Shown in pieces: positions 10,750-19,566 of a stretch of 64,000 nucleotides of DNA. The position numbers and the translations under genes are program-made. Origin of the DNA: CAWGMT01 sp963823675 (GTDB taxonomy: Bacteria > Planctomycetota > Planctomycetia > Isosphaerales > Isosphaeraceae); assembly GCA_963823675.1 (NCBI GenBank), contig CAWGMT010000009.1, positions 1 through 64,000 of the forward strand, written 5' to 3'. The notes under the pieces are model-generated. The model made no database searches. It saw nothing but the letters and a program-made list of their open reading frames with translations, and was not told the DNA's origin. Position 1 is the stretch's first letter. Each line of letters starts with the position of its first letter.

Positions 10750-11607
10750 ATGTCGTACAACAGAAACCAGATTAGGCCGTCGCTCCCAAGATGGGGCTTG
10801 GTAGTTTCAACGCTACTATTCGGTTTGTTCTGCACAAAATGTCAGAAAGCTGACGTCCCACGCTCGGCACGAACGGGCGCATTCTTCGCAACGTTCGGGG
10901 CTCCAAGCCACCCACCAAGAAGCACTAATCCGCAGATTGCCTACGGTTTAATCCCCGCGAATGAGCAGTATTTTATATATGTCCCCCCCAAGTACAACGG
11001 CACTCAGCCTTATGGGTTGATTGTCTTCACATATGCGGATCCGACCGCGCAACTCCCTTTCAGTTGGCAGGCAATTTTGGACGCACGCGGCTACATTTTT
11101 GTGGCTGCCCAAAATGCTGGGAATGACCAGCCTCGCGGTCGAAGGCTCGCTCTTGCTGTCACGGGCGCACTCGATATTATGAAGGCATATCGCATCGACC
11201 CGAACCGGGTTTACGCTGCGGGCTTCTCAGGCGGTGCACGAATGGCTGGTCTGCTCGCTTTCTATCAATCAGACATTTTTCGAGGGACATTGCAAAATTG
11301 CGGCGCAGACTTCTACAGGCCCGTGCCCGCCATCGATGCCACAACCCAGGTCGACACTGCCGGTAAACTTTACGGCGTACTCGTCGAGGCTTCGGATGAT
11401 GAGATTCGCCGAGCCAAGAAATCGCGTTTCGCGCTCATCACAGGCACCAACGATTTCCGGCACGGCAATATTCTAGACATCTTTCACGGCGGATTTGAGC
11501 AAGACGGTTTCCAAGCTAAGCTGTTCGATATTGAGGGGATGGGACACGAGATCTGCGATGGCGCGACGCTCTCACGAGCTCTCGATTTTCTAGAAAAGGG
11601 TTCCTGA
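10750..11607 (+). CDS. Exported alpha/beta-hydrolase (esterase/PHB-depolymerase-like)
   Basis: This is a 285-residue protein with a hydrophobic N-terminal segment (WGLVVSTLLFGLF), so probably exported or membrane-anchored. A cysteine follows the segment but does not make a convincing lipobox. The nucleophile elbow is GFSGG in VYAAGFSGGARMAGL (about residues 155–170). Asp in LITGTNDFRHG and His in EGMGHEICD complete a plausible catalytic triad near the C-terminus. The organisation resembles the PHB-depolymerase/feruloyl-esterase group, which cleaves ester bonds outside the cytoplasm; the substrate cannot be read from the sequence. The next gene starts 6 bases downstream, suggesting co-transcription. 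Confidence 0.75.
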   Translation: MSYNRNQIRPSLPRWGLVVSTLLFGLFCTKCQKADVPRSARTGAFFATFGAPSHPPRSTNPQIAYGLIPANEQYFIYVPPKYNGTQPYGLIVFTYADPTAQLPFSWQAILDARGYIFVAAQNAGNDQPRGRRLALAVTGALDIMKAYRIDPNRVYAAGFSGGARMAGLLAFYQSDIFRGTLQNCGADFYRPVPAIDATTQVDTAGKLYGVLVEASDDEIRRAKKSRFALITGTNDFRHGNILDIFHGGFEQDGFQAKLFDIEGMGHEICDGATLSRALDFLEKGS

Positions 11608-11613
11608 AATTTT

Positions 11614-12528
11614 GTGGGATACTTGCTGAACAGAAAAACTTTGGCTCTGTTAGTTTTTGCGCTCTTGTCCAGGGTCGAGGGCCAATCCGATCCTTACCCA
11701 CATAACGCCGTAGCCTGCGAACGCTGCCACAGTGTGCCGTTGAAATTCGGCGGCAGTTCGATGACCGTCGAGCGAATCGGCAACTCGTCTCCCGGAGAGT
11801 TTATTCCTGCCAGAGAAGGCGGAATTCACCATAGGAACGGCGAATCCGCCCGGAATTCCGACGGGACAAATCGGATCACTGGCGAACGAGTCTCCCTTAG
11901 CCTTCTAGGCGATGGTTTTGTCGAAGCCATTGACAGTAAGGACATCGAGCAAAATGCTGAACAACAGCGCGGGGGGAACCTCGGAATCGCGGGTACGCTT
12001 GTCGTTGCACCAGTTCTCGAAGCAAGCGGTTCCGAGCCGAGAACCCAAGTTGGCCGTTTCGGCTGGAAGAGTCAACACGGCAGTCTGATGTCGTCGTGCG
12101 CCGATTCACTGCGCAACGAACTGGGAATCCGCAATCGTCTCTACCCGGACGAATACCCCACACACACCGCCAGCGACAGTACAACGCCTGTCGACAGCCC
12201 CGACCCAAAGACAGGCAAAGCCGAACTGGAACTCCTGGTGGATGAAATCCGCCGCACGGCTCCCCCGGCGCGCGACTCAAACGCAGCCGCAAAACCTGAT
12301 GCTCAGGCCGGAGAAATGATTTTTGTAAAGGTTGGCTGCGCCGTATGCCACGTGCCGACTTACAAGACCTTACGTCCGGGCACGCGCATTAACGGCGGCA
12401 CGCACAAGGTGTCGCAGTTCATCGGGAATACCATGATCCATCCCTATAGCGATTTCCTGCTTCACGATGTCGGCACCGGAGACGGCATCCCCCAGGCCGC
12501 CAAGCCCGGTAATATACAAGACGACTGA
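11614..12528 (+). pseudogene. Di-heme oxidoreductase-like cytochrome, truncated at a sequence junction
   Basis: A GTG start gives a signal peptide (KTLALLVFALLSRVEG). Two haem c sites follow, CERCH and CAVCH. The segment MIHPYSDFLLHDVGTGDGI is the signature of the di-heme oxidoreductase (DHOR) family, periplasmic relatives of cytochrome c peroxidase. Family members continue for another 80–100 residues with an LRTxPLWGLR-type block. Here similarity stops within a few codons of GDGIPQA and a TGA follows at 12526. From that point the DNA is far more GC-rich and encodes a different protein in the same frame, so the truncation coincides with a junction rather than a natural end. Confidence 0.75.
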
Positions 12529-12921
12529 GCCAAGCAAGCGGGCCCGGCAGAAGCCCTGGACGAATTCCTCGAGCGGTTCGAGGCGTACGACTGGCCGGGG
12601 AACGTGCGAGAGCTGGAGCGCGCGATCGAGCGCTTCCTCGCGCTGGGCGACAAGGTGTCGCTCCTCGTGACGCGAACACATCGTCACGTGGCGCGCCCGG
12701 ATTTTCCGGAGCCGAAGGAAGGGGAAACGGGGGGCGTCCTCGAGCGGGTCCTCGCCGGGAACCTCGCCTATTCCGAGGCCAGACAACGAGTGCTCGAAGA
12801 GTTCGAACGCGCGTATCTCGAGAAGGCACTGGCCGACAGCGGCGGGAACGTCGCCGCGGCGGCAGCGTCTTCGGGGATCGCCCGACGTCACTTTCAGCGC
12901 ATTCGCGCGCGGCAGCGCTGA
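12529..12921 (+). pseudogene. C-terminal fragment of a sigma-54-dependent transcriptional activator
   Basis: Only the end of the AAA+ module (YDWPGNVRELERAIERF) and the Fis-type helix-turn-helix (YLEKALADSGGNVAAAAASS) remain. In intact NtrC-family regulators about 300 residues precede this: a receiver or FHA domain, then the GAFTGA-containing ATPase. None of it is present because the sequence switches to the di-heme oxidoreductase gene just upstream. The composition (very high G/C at third positions) and Arg-rich style resemble Myxococcota. It cannot work as an activator without the ATPase core. Confidence 0.8.
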
Positions 12922-12931
12922 CGCCGACGGC

Positions 12932-13480
12932 TCAGCGCCGCCGTCCCCCCGCAGGATTCAAGGGGCGCGAGCCGTTTTCGATGACGACATCGGCGGGGAG
13001 GTAGAGATTGATCACGAAGACGAGGTCGGCCCGCGGCGGCACCTCGGGAGGGCGCCCCTCCTCGCCGAACGCGAGGGACCAAGGGACGACGACGCGGCGC
13101 TGCTCGCCGGGACGCATGCCGGTGATCGCGCGCTCGAAGCCGCAGATCGTCTTCGTGCTGCCGAGGATGATCTCGCTGGCGATGTTCGTGTCGTGGGTAT
13201 CGTGCACGGTCGCGCCGCCGGGGAGGCTGGCGACGTAGTGGACGCGGACGGTCGTCCCGGGGCCGATCGGATCACCGCTCCCGGCGGCCAGCACCTCGAT
13301 TCGAGGCGCGGGCTCGGTCGGGGTTTCCGGCGTGCAGCGGTCGCCGAGGAGCCACGGATCGTCGCTGCGGGCGACGCCGATCGTCGTCCTGCGCGCGGCG
13401 GTTTGGGGACCAGCGCAGGAGAGCGTGAAGAATGCGGCGAGAAGAGCCGTTCCGAGGAGCTTGGTGCGTGGGCGGGGCAT
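12932..13480 (-). CDS. FKBP-type peptidyl-prolyl isomerase lipoprotein
   Basis: ATG at 13480 starts a lipoprotein signal (KLLGTALLAAFFTLSCAG, lipobox around Cys). The rest is one FKBP domain: GPGTTVRVHYVASLPGGATV, then ILGSTKTICGFERAITGMRPGEQRRVVVP, AFGE and PRADLVFVINLYL. FKBPs speed cis-trans proline isomerisation during folding, here at the envelope. The length (182 residues) is normal for a single-domain exported FKBP. It converges on the sigma-54 fragment and shares its very high GC, so the two belong to the same short foreign-looking block (12.53–13.55 kb). Confidence 0.85.
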   Translation of the reverse strand: MPRPRTKLLGTALLAAFFTLSCAGPQTAARRTTIGVARSDDPWLLGDRCTPETPTEPAPRIEVLAAGSGDPIGPGTTVRVHYVASLPGGATVHDTHDTNIASEIILGSTKTICGFERAITGMRPGEQRRVVVPWSLAFGEEGRPPEVPPRADLVFVINLYLPADVVIENGSRPLNPAGGRRR

Positions 13481-13686
13481 CGGCGGGACGGAGCATAGCC
13501 GGTGTCGCGCCACCCTGACGCCGCGCGAGGCCAGCGTCACTCGTAAACCTTGAAGTCGGGCCACTCGGCGCGCGTCCAGCAAGGTATCATAGGCGAATAC
13601 AAAGCGAATGTTAAGCAGTGATTCTCTAAGCGAATGAGCGCCAGTCGTACTATTCAGTTCCCATTGCGGTGCTGTAATTTGGGAAT

Positions 13687-14124
13687 ATGGCAAGTCCACG
13701 TCCCCGCTCTGCTGCGGTCACCGCTGCTGCTACCCTTCTGCACTGTTGGGGATGCATAATCGCTTTCTTGGGGTTATTTCTTTTTGTGTCTTTCAGATTC
13801 CTTTGGATGAACTCGGAGACATCTCTATCAGACGAATCCCGTAGCGGTCTTGATGGTGGGGTTGGTTCCTTCCGCGCTAATCGCCATTGGTCTCCGGACC
13901 GGAATCGGATTGCTTCACTTGCGACCATGGCGGCGAGTAGCGGCATTGGCGTGGGCAGCCATCACGTTGGTTTTGTGTCTGACTTTGATTGCGTTGCGGC
14001 CATTTGAGACCTTTTTCATCCCTGACCGTTTCGTCGGGCCATCCGACTTGACTCACTCATTGCCATTGCTTTCATCATCTTGTTGCTACCCGTTAGCGTA
14101 TGGTGGCTATTTTGTTCCGGATGA
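13687..14124 (+). pseudogene. Broken multi-pass membrane protein
   Basis: Three hydrophobic pieces follow one another in two frames. MASPRPRSAAVTAAATLLHC with CIIAFLGLFLFVSF comes first (from 13687). SALIAIGLRTGIGLL and LAWAAITLVLCLTLIAL follow in the next frame (13850–14060). IAIAFIILLLPVSVWWLF comes back in the first frame, with a stop at 14122–14124. Together they make a small four-segment membrane protein of about 145 residues. Two compensating indels are needed. Its composition is closer to the first 12 kb than to the FKBP block beside it. Function unknown. Confidence 0.55.
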
Positions 14125-14457
14125 ATAGCGTTAATATGGAGTTCGGCGGGGAGCAGGGGAAGAGTTAAAGGTAGGAGGCACACATCACGAGCAAGACGTG
14201 ATGGTCTTGAGGTTGTGGGCGAGGTTCGAACACCACGTCTGTGCGCGCTGTCACAATGGTTTCCCTCGATTTTCGCGTGTATCCTTCCCCACCACAGCAC
14301 TCCTCCATCTCGTTGTTAACCCTGTGCTATCCTTGGTGCGTTAGCTTGTGGGCTGGCGTGCTGGCCGAGTCCATACCTCTCGTCGTCATTCTCGCAAAAG
14401 CTGATCTCCTCGTCGCGATGGTGGGGAGTTTGGACACACGGGGGTCGAATAAGTCCG
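14125..14457. other. Unassigned stretch upstream of the korA fragment
   Basis: No open frame here looks coding on either strand. GGAGG occurs at about 14174 without a following gene. Nothing recognisable is seen, and a sequence junction is likely within it because affinities change on either side. Confidence 0.4.
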
Positions 14458-14630
14458 ATGTCCACGCTTACGGAAGTTCCCACAGGAAAAACCAAGCCAG
14501 AAGTGATCGAACAGGCGGTGATCCGCTTTGCCGGCGATTCTGGCGACGGCATGCAGGTGACCGGCAATCAATTCACGAACACCGTGGCCCTTGACGGATG
14601 ATTGCCACTTTTCCGCAACTATCCGGTGGA
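14458..14630 (+). pseudogene. korA: N-terminal fragment of 2-oxoacid:ferredoxin oxidoreductase alpha subunit
   Basis: ATG 14458 opens a 47-codon frame whose core, VIRFAGDSGDGMQVTGNQFT, is the gamma-domain glycine motif at the start of fused gamma-alpha KorA subunits. These transfer 2-oxoglutarate-derived electrons to ferredoxin. A TGA at 14599 ends it, and only a few more residues (ATFP) can be aligned in another frame before similarity is lost near 14630. The full protein is about 600 residues, so over 90% is missing. No korB is present. Confidence 0.75.
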
Positions 14631-14985
14631 GCAGCAAGACGCGTCATCATAAACAGCGCCGCATATCTCCAATTGCGCGGCCTTCGGTTCCATCTACTGT
14701 GGTCCTGGTTGGAGGGTTACGACGTGGCCCTCGGCGTCCGCCTCGACCGTTCCTGGCTGCTCCGTCGTGAGGTAGCTGCGTAGGCGGTGCGCGATCGCCG
14801 CCAGGGCATTGGAAACCGCGCTCTCGCAGCCCCGCGTCGCGGCATCCGCAGACGAGCGGTGCATCGAGGCGCTGCTATGCCGGGCGCTCGACGTTGTTCC
14901 CGGCCTCGGCGGGTATTCGGTCTGCCGGATGGGCCTGCGCTACCAGTTCGGCCAGCAAGACCGAACCTGAACGGGTGCCCCGCAG
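14631..14985. other. Unassigned junction stretch ending in an A10 run
   Basis: On the minus strand a frame reading AVSNALAAIAHRLRSYLTTE looks weakly coding (about 14690–14830) but I do not recognise it and it has no good start. A run of ten A residues lies at about 14988–14997, just where similarity to FwdA ends. The stretch separates the korA fragment from the truncated fwdA and probably contains a rearrangement or assembly join. Confidence 0.35.
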
Positions 14986-14989
14986 CAAA

Positions 14990-16377
14990 AAAAAAACGTA
15001 TTGCTACGTCGGGAACTGGTGCCGTAAAGCTCGAGGAGACCTTTTTTTGCGACAGTCCGAGGGCTCTCGCGGGGCCGGCGGAGGGTAATGATGGCGATCT
15101 CAGACAACGTGTACTCTCGGTCCAAGTCCGCCAGGACCGTCCGCCCGAGCGCCTTGGCCGGCAGTGCCTTCACCCGTTCCCGACGCACGTCGGCGTTCAT
15201 CAGCAAATGGATGATCTCTGGATAGCGCCAGAAACATGCGCCGTTGGGATGATCCGTGGTTAGAAAAATGCGCCATGGGTCTCTGATGAGCAACAAAAGC
15301 TCGAGTCCCACAGCCCACTGTACGGCGTTGACGACGTTGCTTCCCTTGTACGTGTACGGCACGATACCGCAACCGGTCTCGTTTTCGACGTCCAGGTTGC
15401 CCCATTTTCGACCGGTGAGCTGATAGAGAAAGTGTTGCCAGGGACCATCGGCGGTCACCGTCACGGCGTTTCCAAACAGGATCGCGCCGGCGTCGGCGGT
15501 GAGATTGGGATGGGCGTTGAAATACTCGGCGAGCGTGGCTGCCTCGCTTCGCATCGTGTCCCAATCGTCACCGCCGTAGGAATGGAATTGCAGGTGCGCC
15601 ATGTGAGCGCGAGATCCCTCCAGGACCTTCATGGTCTCGAGGGTCGTGGTGACGTTGCCTGGAGCACCCAGGTTGTTGCAGTGAAGATGAAGCGGATGCG
15701 GCAAGCCGAGTTGATCGACGATCTTGCCAGGCTCTCGACGATCTGGCCGGCGTCACTTTGTCGTATCCAGGTACCGGCTCGAACATGGCCTTGGCGTCTT
15801 TTCCCCATTTCCACGCCGTGACCCCGCCGGGATTGACCGCCTTCACCCCGTAAGCCTTGGCTGCCCAGATCAGCCAGGCGACGACATCCTTCGCTCGCTC
15901 GAGTCTCGCCGGCCTCGAGGAGGTCCAACACGATTTCGTTATTGGCCATCAGGACGCAGCAGCCCTTGTCCACGATGGGCGTGTCGCGCAGCTCCTCGTG
16001 AGTGTGCTTGGCGGTCAGTACCGGGACGGCGGCTTCGATGACGGTCGTATAGCCCATTCCGGCGTAAAGATAGCCAGTGGCGAACGTGGTGGGGGTGGGC
16101 CCGCCGATCCCACCGCGGCGCTCCGGTGTGCGTAGAAAGGCCGTGGCGTGACGTTGATTCTCTGGGGTCATTGCCCTGGCGCAAAGTTGAGCGCGGCCCC
16201 GGCGACGTGGGTGTGGATATCCACGCCACCTGGGAAGACGAACATGCCGGTTGCGTCGATCACTCGGCCGCCCTCGACCTCCGACACGATCCGGCCGTCC
16301 GAGATGCAAAGATCCTTGACCACACCGTCGATGCCATTCGCGGGATCGTAGACCTTCCCGCCGGTGATTCGCAGCAT
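14990..16377 (-). CDS. fwdA: Formylmethanofuran dehydrogenase subunit A (FwdA/FhcA), frameshifted and cut at the 3' end
   Basis: ATG 16377 has GGAG six bases upstream. FwdA is an amidohydrolase with a binuclear metal centre that interconverts formyl-methanofuran with formate plus methanofuran, passing formate to FwdB. Visible motifs in order are MLRITGGKVYDPANGIDGVV, the metal motif GGVDIHTHVAG, YLYAGMGYTTVIEAAV, NPGGVTAWKWGKDAK, LHLHCNNLGAPGN, MAHLQFHSYGG and the Asp loop TTDHPNGACFWRYPE. At least three single-base shifts occur (near 16185, 15890 and 15720). The reading fades after DREYTLSEIAI at about 15070; the usual last ~70 residues and the following fwdC are absent. Confidence 0.85.
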
Positions 16378-16417
16378 GAAGTCTCCGTTGGCTGGGTAGC
16401 CGCTCTTCCGGCCTTCG

Positions 16418-17751
16418 CTAATTCGTGGCCATCCACGACTTCAGGGGAGGGTGCCCACGGGGGCTTGGCCGCAACCGCCTGGTGGATGCGGCGGATGACC
16501 TCTTCGTCGGTCGGATAAGGCGATTCCAACGCCGGTCGGAGGGGCAGTGGGATTTCATCCATGCGGTAGACGGTGCCCGAGGCGCTGATTCCCGTGGCCG
16601 CCGTGGTGATGTGGACGCGGGCCAGGCGGCTGGTGTGCGTGACTTTGGGGTCCAGCACGATGGTCGGGATGCGGGCCAGGTGGTCGATGCCCGGCTGCGG
16701 CATCGTCGCGCCGGGATCGGCGCCCAAGACCAGCGCGGCGTCGACATCCCCCCGCACCAGCAGGTCCACCGTCGAGAATTCCCCCGGGTTGAAGCGCGGG
16801 TAGCCGCGGCACAGATTGACGCCAAACGGATAGCCGGTGGTCCAGCGCATCACCATGTCTGAGCCGGTGACGTTGCCGTGGCCGCGCATCGGCATGGCGA
16901 CGAACTTGGTGAACGCATTCAGCTCGGCCGCCAGCGTCAGGACGGCGGCGGAGTTCATGTGCTTGCCGCGGGTCATGGACAGGCCCATGCCGAAGAAGAT
17001 CACGCCGAAACGGGCATTCTTCATCTGGTCGGCAAAGTCCTGTAACTGCTCGAGCGTCAGCCCGGTTTCGGCCACAAGCTCCTTGTTCACGGGCTGGCCC
17101 TTGATCAGAGCCCTCAGCGTCGTGAGGACCTCGAAGTCCTTTCCCGGCTTGATCTGAAGGAAGATATCGGCAGCCCTGACGCTGGGAGTCTCACGGATGT
17201 CCACCAGGACCATCGTGCGACCCTTGCGGCCATTGGGCACGAACTTGCCCTTCTGCGTGAGGGTGTACTTGGTGAAATGCCGCGGATGGCATTCGGCCGG
17301 ATTGCCTCCCCAGTACACGATGAGGTCCGCTCGGTTCTTGATTTCGCCTAACGTACAAGTCACCTTGCCACCCAACTGGGCGGCTATCTCGGTTGGACCG
17401 TGTCATAGCGAGGTGTGGCTATCGATCACACCGCCGATCATCTCGGTGAGCGCCACGGCCTCTCGCTGGGCCTCGCAGGTGATATTGCTCATTCCGTAGA
17501 CCAACGGCATGTTCGCCTGATAAAGATAATCGGCGGCAGCCAGGACGGCGGCATCGAACGAGGCCGGCTGTCCATCGATCAGCGCGTCGGGGTAGAGCCG
17601 CTCCGCGGTATGGTTCTTGAACCAGGATTCTACCGAGGCTGCACGCGCTCTTGGTCTTGACGATTCGATCACCCTCGGCGTGCAGCTCGATGTCGTCACA
17701 GACGCAGCCGCAAAACGTGCAGGTCGCGTGCTCAACAATCTTCAGGCTCAT
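16418..17751 (-). CDS. fwdB: Formylmethanofuran dehydrogenase subunit B (FwdB) with an in-frame UGA at the active site; candidate selenoprotein
   Basis: ATG 17751 follows GGAGG by six bases. FwdB is the molybdopterin subunit that reduces CO2 to formate. The N-terminus has the [4Fe-4S] motif CTFCGCVCDD with a fourth Cys at about residue 37 (TKSAC). One indel near 17630 is followed by KNHTAERLYPDALIDG. At codon 116 the frame reads ...VIDSHTSL-UGA-HGPTEIAAQLGG. In methanogen FwdB and in formate dehydrogenases this residue is the Cys or Sec that binds Mo/W, followed by the catalytic His. Downstream sequence stays in the same frame (LIVYWGGNPAECHPRHF, FGMGLSMTRGKHMN, MPMRGHGNVTGSDM). The end is uncertain: TAG at 16418 is in another frame, and the main frame runs into fwdA. 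A nonsense mutation or base error is the alternative to Sec. Confidence 0.85.
17367..17405 (-). promoter_or_regulatory. Candidate bacterial SECIS hairpin directly after the UGA of fwdB
   Basis: UGA occupies 17405–17403. Eighteen bases later the transcript reads GCCGCCC-AGUU-GGGUGGC (17384–17367), a 7-bp stem (one G·U pair) with a four-base loop. The loop begins 25 bases after the UGA and has G as its second base. Bacterial SECIS elements are known as a stem of 4–16 bp with a loop of 3–14 bases, a G among the first two loop bases, 16–37 bases after UGA; this hairpin meets all of these. Hairpins are common in GC-rich genes, so the fit is supportive and not decisive. Confidence 0.5.
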
Positions 17752-18159
17752 CGCAGACCTCCTCGTGTGGGCTTTTTGATTTCTTGATCTCGTTTTAGTT
17801 TTCGACGCGACTTCGAAGCCACCCGATCAGTGGCAACGAAGACATTCAGCGCTCGCTATTGGTCAAATTATTCTAATGTGACACATTCGAGTGCACTGCC
17901 TTAACGGCCGTTCTTCTCGCCCGGACCGGGCGGCACGACGAAGGTTCAGCCCAGCTCCCGGCCGAGGAGGCTGCCCCTGATGCGGCGCGGCCGGTACCTC
18001 CCTTTTTCGATCAACTCCCAGGCCGGAGGATTCCGCACCTCGAGCTTCCTGAGGGAGCGGCAGCATCTCGGGTTCTCCGGAGTCTTCAGGACGCGTTGGT
18101 TTTTTCCATTCGATTCCTCGCTCTTCAAAGGGAAATGGGTGTTCGCCAGCCTCGGAGAC
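17752..18159. other. Gap between fwdD and fwdB
   Basis: About 400 bases lie between fwdD and fwdB. On the minus strand a frame over about 18080–17946 gives a basic stretch (ELIEKGRYRPRRIRGSLLG) that looks mildly coding, but it has no recognisable family and no good start. An upstream promoter for fwdB is possible in the AT-rich part at 17760–17880. Nothing firm is seen. Confidence 0.35.
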
Positions 18160-18537
18160 TCACGAAGACGGCGGATCCGCCGGAATCTGCGTGGCGGGTT
18201 CGACTGCAACCGGCTCAACCTCAACCTCCCAGCCTTTGGAGGTCGGCATGCCCGTTCCGTCGGTGTCTTGGCCCATGAGACGGCAAGTTGGCGGGCCATA
18301 CGGGACGAAAATCATTCCTGTGGGGACTTTTCCCTCCTTGCATTGGAAAATACCCTCGCCGTTCTCGGATCGGACCCGGACCGTTCCTCCTGAGAGGATT
18401 CCGACCTCTCTCATATCGTCTGGGTGCATGATTAGCGTGCTGACGAGAGCCTGGTATTCGGCATGGTCTTTGCCAATGTTTATCTGTTGGCCCTGCTTCG
18501 TCGTGCGGCCCGCGTTCATGATGAAGCGCCTAGCCAT
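18160..18537 (-). CDS. fwdD: Formylmethanofuran dehydrogenase subunit D (molybdopterin-dinucleotide-binding)
   Basis: This is the small Molydop_binding-type protein that closes over the cofactor bound by FwdB. The N-terminal motif NAGRTTKQGQ, the middle LIMHPDDMREVGILSGGTVRVRS and the C-terminal PTGMIFVPYGPPTCRLMG are diagnostic. The start is taken at ATG 18537 (MARRFIMNAG), with MNAG as an alternative five codons in. It is about 125 residues, the family's usual size. In the bacterial formyltransferase/hydrolase complex the D subunit is instead Ftr, so a true FwdD here argues for a cofactor-loaded CO2/formate-active enzyme. It is first in the fwdD-fwdB-fwdA order. Confidence 0.88.
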   Translation of the reverse strand: MARRFIMNAGRTTKQGQQINIGKDHAEYQALVSTLIMHPDDMREVGILSGGTVRVRSENGEGIFQCKEGKVPTGMIFVPYGPPTCRLMGQDTDGTGMPTSKGWEVEVEPVAVEPATQIPADPPSS

Positions 18538-18539
18538 CA

Positions 18540-18839
18540 ACGTGAAACTCCATTTCGCCGGGTCGCGACGATGGCCCACGGGCCAATCCGTCTGATTGCG
18601 GCGCAAAGACACCGAGATCTGCCCCGCTCCACCAATCGCGTCCACCGGCAGTGATGACATAGCCTGCATTCTACTCGTTTCGCGGCCAGGGTAAAGGGAA
18701 CGCCGCGAGTGATTGCCGGATTCCGGGCGGTGGCGGTCCGCGACCGAACTTCGACCTTGGGCAGCTTTTTCCCCGACAGGTTTTTGTGCAACTCTGCCAT
18801 CAAGTCCTTGGTGGCCTGGGTATCCACGTGAATGGACAC
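18540..18839 (-). CDS. Hypothetical protein upstream of fwdD
   Basis: A GTG-started frame reads SIHVDTQATKDLMAELHKNL then SGKKLPKVEVRSRTATARNP. Its first 60 residues have a normal amino-acid mix, but the rest becomes Cys/Arg-rich (CRLCHHCRWTRL), which suggests a frame change. Upstream on the same strand, another frame (AGIAVPLAVKKV, near 18860) could be the preceding part of the same gene. No family is recognised. Its place just before fwdD and on the same strand suggests it may belong to that operon. Confidence 0.3.
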
Positions 18840-19069
18840 ACCTTCTTAACTGCCAGTGGAACGGCGATCCCGGCCCGGTCTCGGACGGCCGTCAGGTCGA
18901 TCCGTTCGTCTGCTCGCCTGAGTGGGCACCCTGTTGGCCGCGGAAAAAATCTCAGCGACGCAATAGCCGGACACCGGCGGCGAATCTGCTCTGGGGACGA
19001 AGGGCAGAACAGCGGCACGGATCAAGCGTGCGGCTGTTTGCGTAATACTTTGCGCGCTCGACCCGGCGA

Positions 19070-19410
19070 GCATACTTGCCCGAAGCGCAAGTTTTGGTGT
19101 TGCGCCATTTTCCGCCCCGCAGGGGCAGCCACATACCAGCCCAGGGCAGCGCCCTGGGAAAAGTGTTCATCGAACGAAACACAAGCCCTGAAAGGGCGGC
19201 ACAATGGACGCACCGACCGGCGGCTGAATCGCATCTCCAGAAAACCGCGCACCTCCTGGAGGAGGGATGTTTCGCCCTTACAGGGCTCAGGCTTATGGTG
19301 CGGGAACCACCGTACCCAGGGCGTTGCCCTGGGCTGATTTGTTGCGGCCCCTTCAGGGCCAAACTCGTAAACAGCGCAACACCAAAACTTGCGCTTTGGG
19401 CTAGTATGCC
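19070..19410. mobile_element. MITE-like element with ~36-bp terminal inverted repeats
   Basis: The left end (19070–19105) and the right end (19374–19409) are inverted copies of each other, sharing GCGCAAGTTTTGGTGTTGCG with only a few mismatches outward. The 340-base interior has no gene. It carries two palindromes with the arms CCCAGGGC/GCCCTGGG (about 19140 and 19317) and a GGCCCCTTCAGGGCC hairpin (about 19347), both related to a repeat at 42.25–42.30 kb. The structure fits a non-autonomous element moved by a transposase elsewhere, or a compound REP. No target duplication is evident. Confidence 0.65.
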
Positions 19411-19566
19411 CGGGCTGTTACCCGCAATTGAACCATGCCAGAAAAGCCGGCTGCGTGTTTTCGCAAGCCTTGACTCGCCGGCTCGCGTCGTGTATTTAGA
19501 CGATTGTCTAATTAGATACTCTTGGAACCGAATCGAAAGGGGAGCCGGGTTGCGCCGGACTTGAAC

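Noticed and set aside
14787..15263. Plus-strand open frame across the fwdA 3' end
   Set aside because: Arg-rich, crosses the A10 tract and runs antisense to conserved FwdA residues (DREYTLSEIAI).
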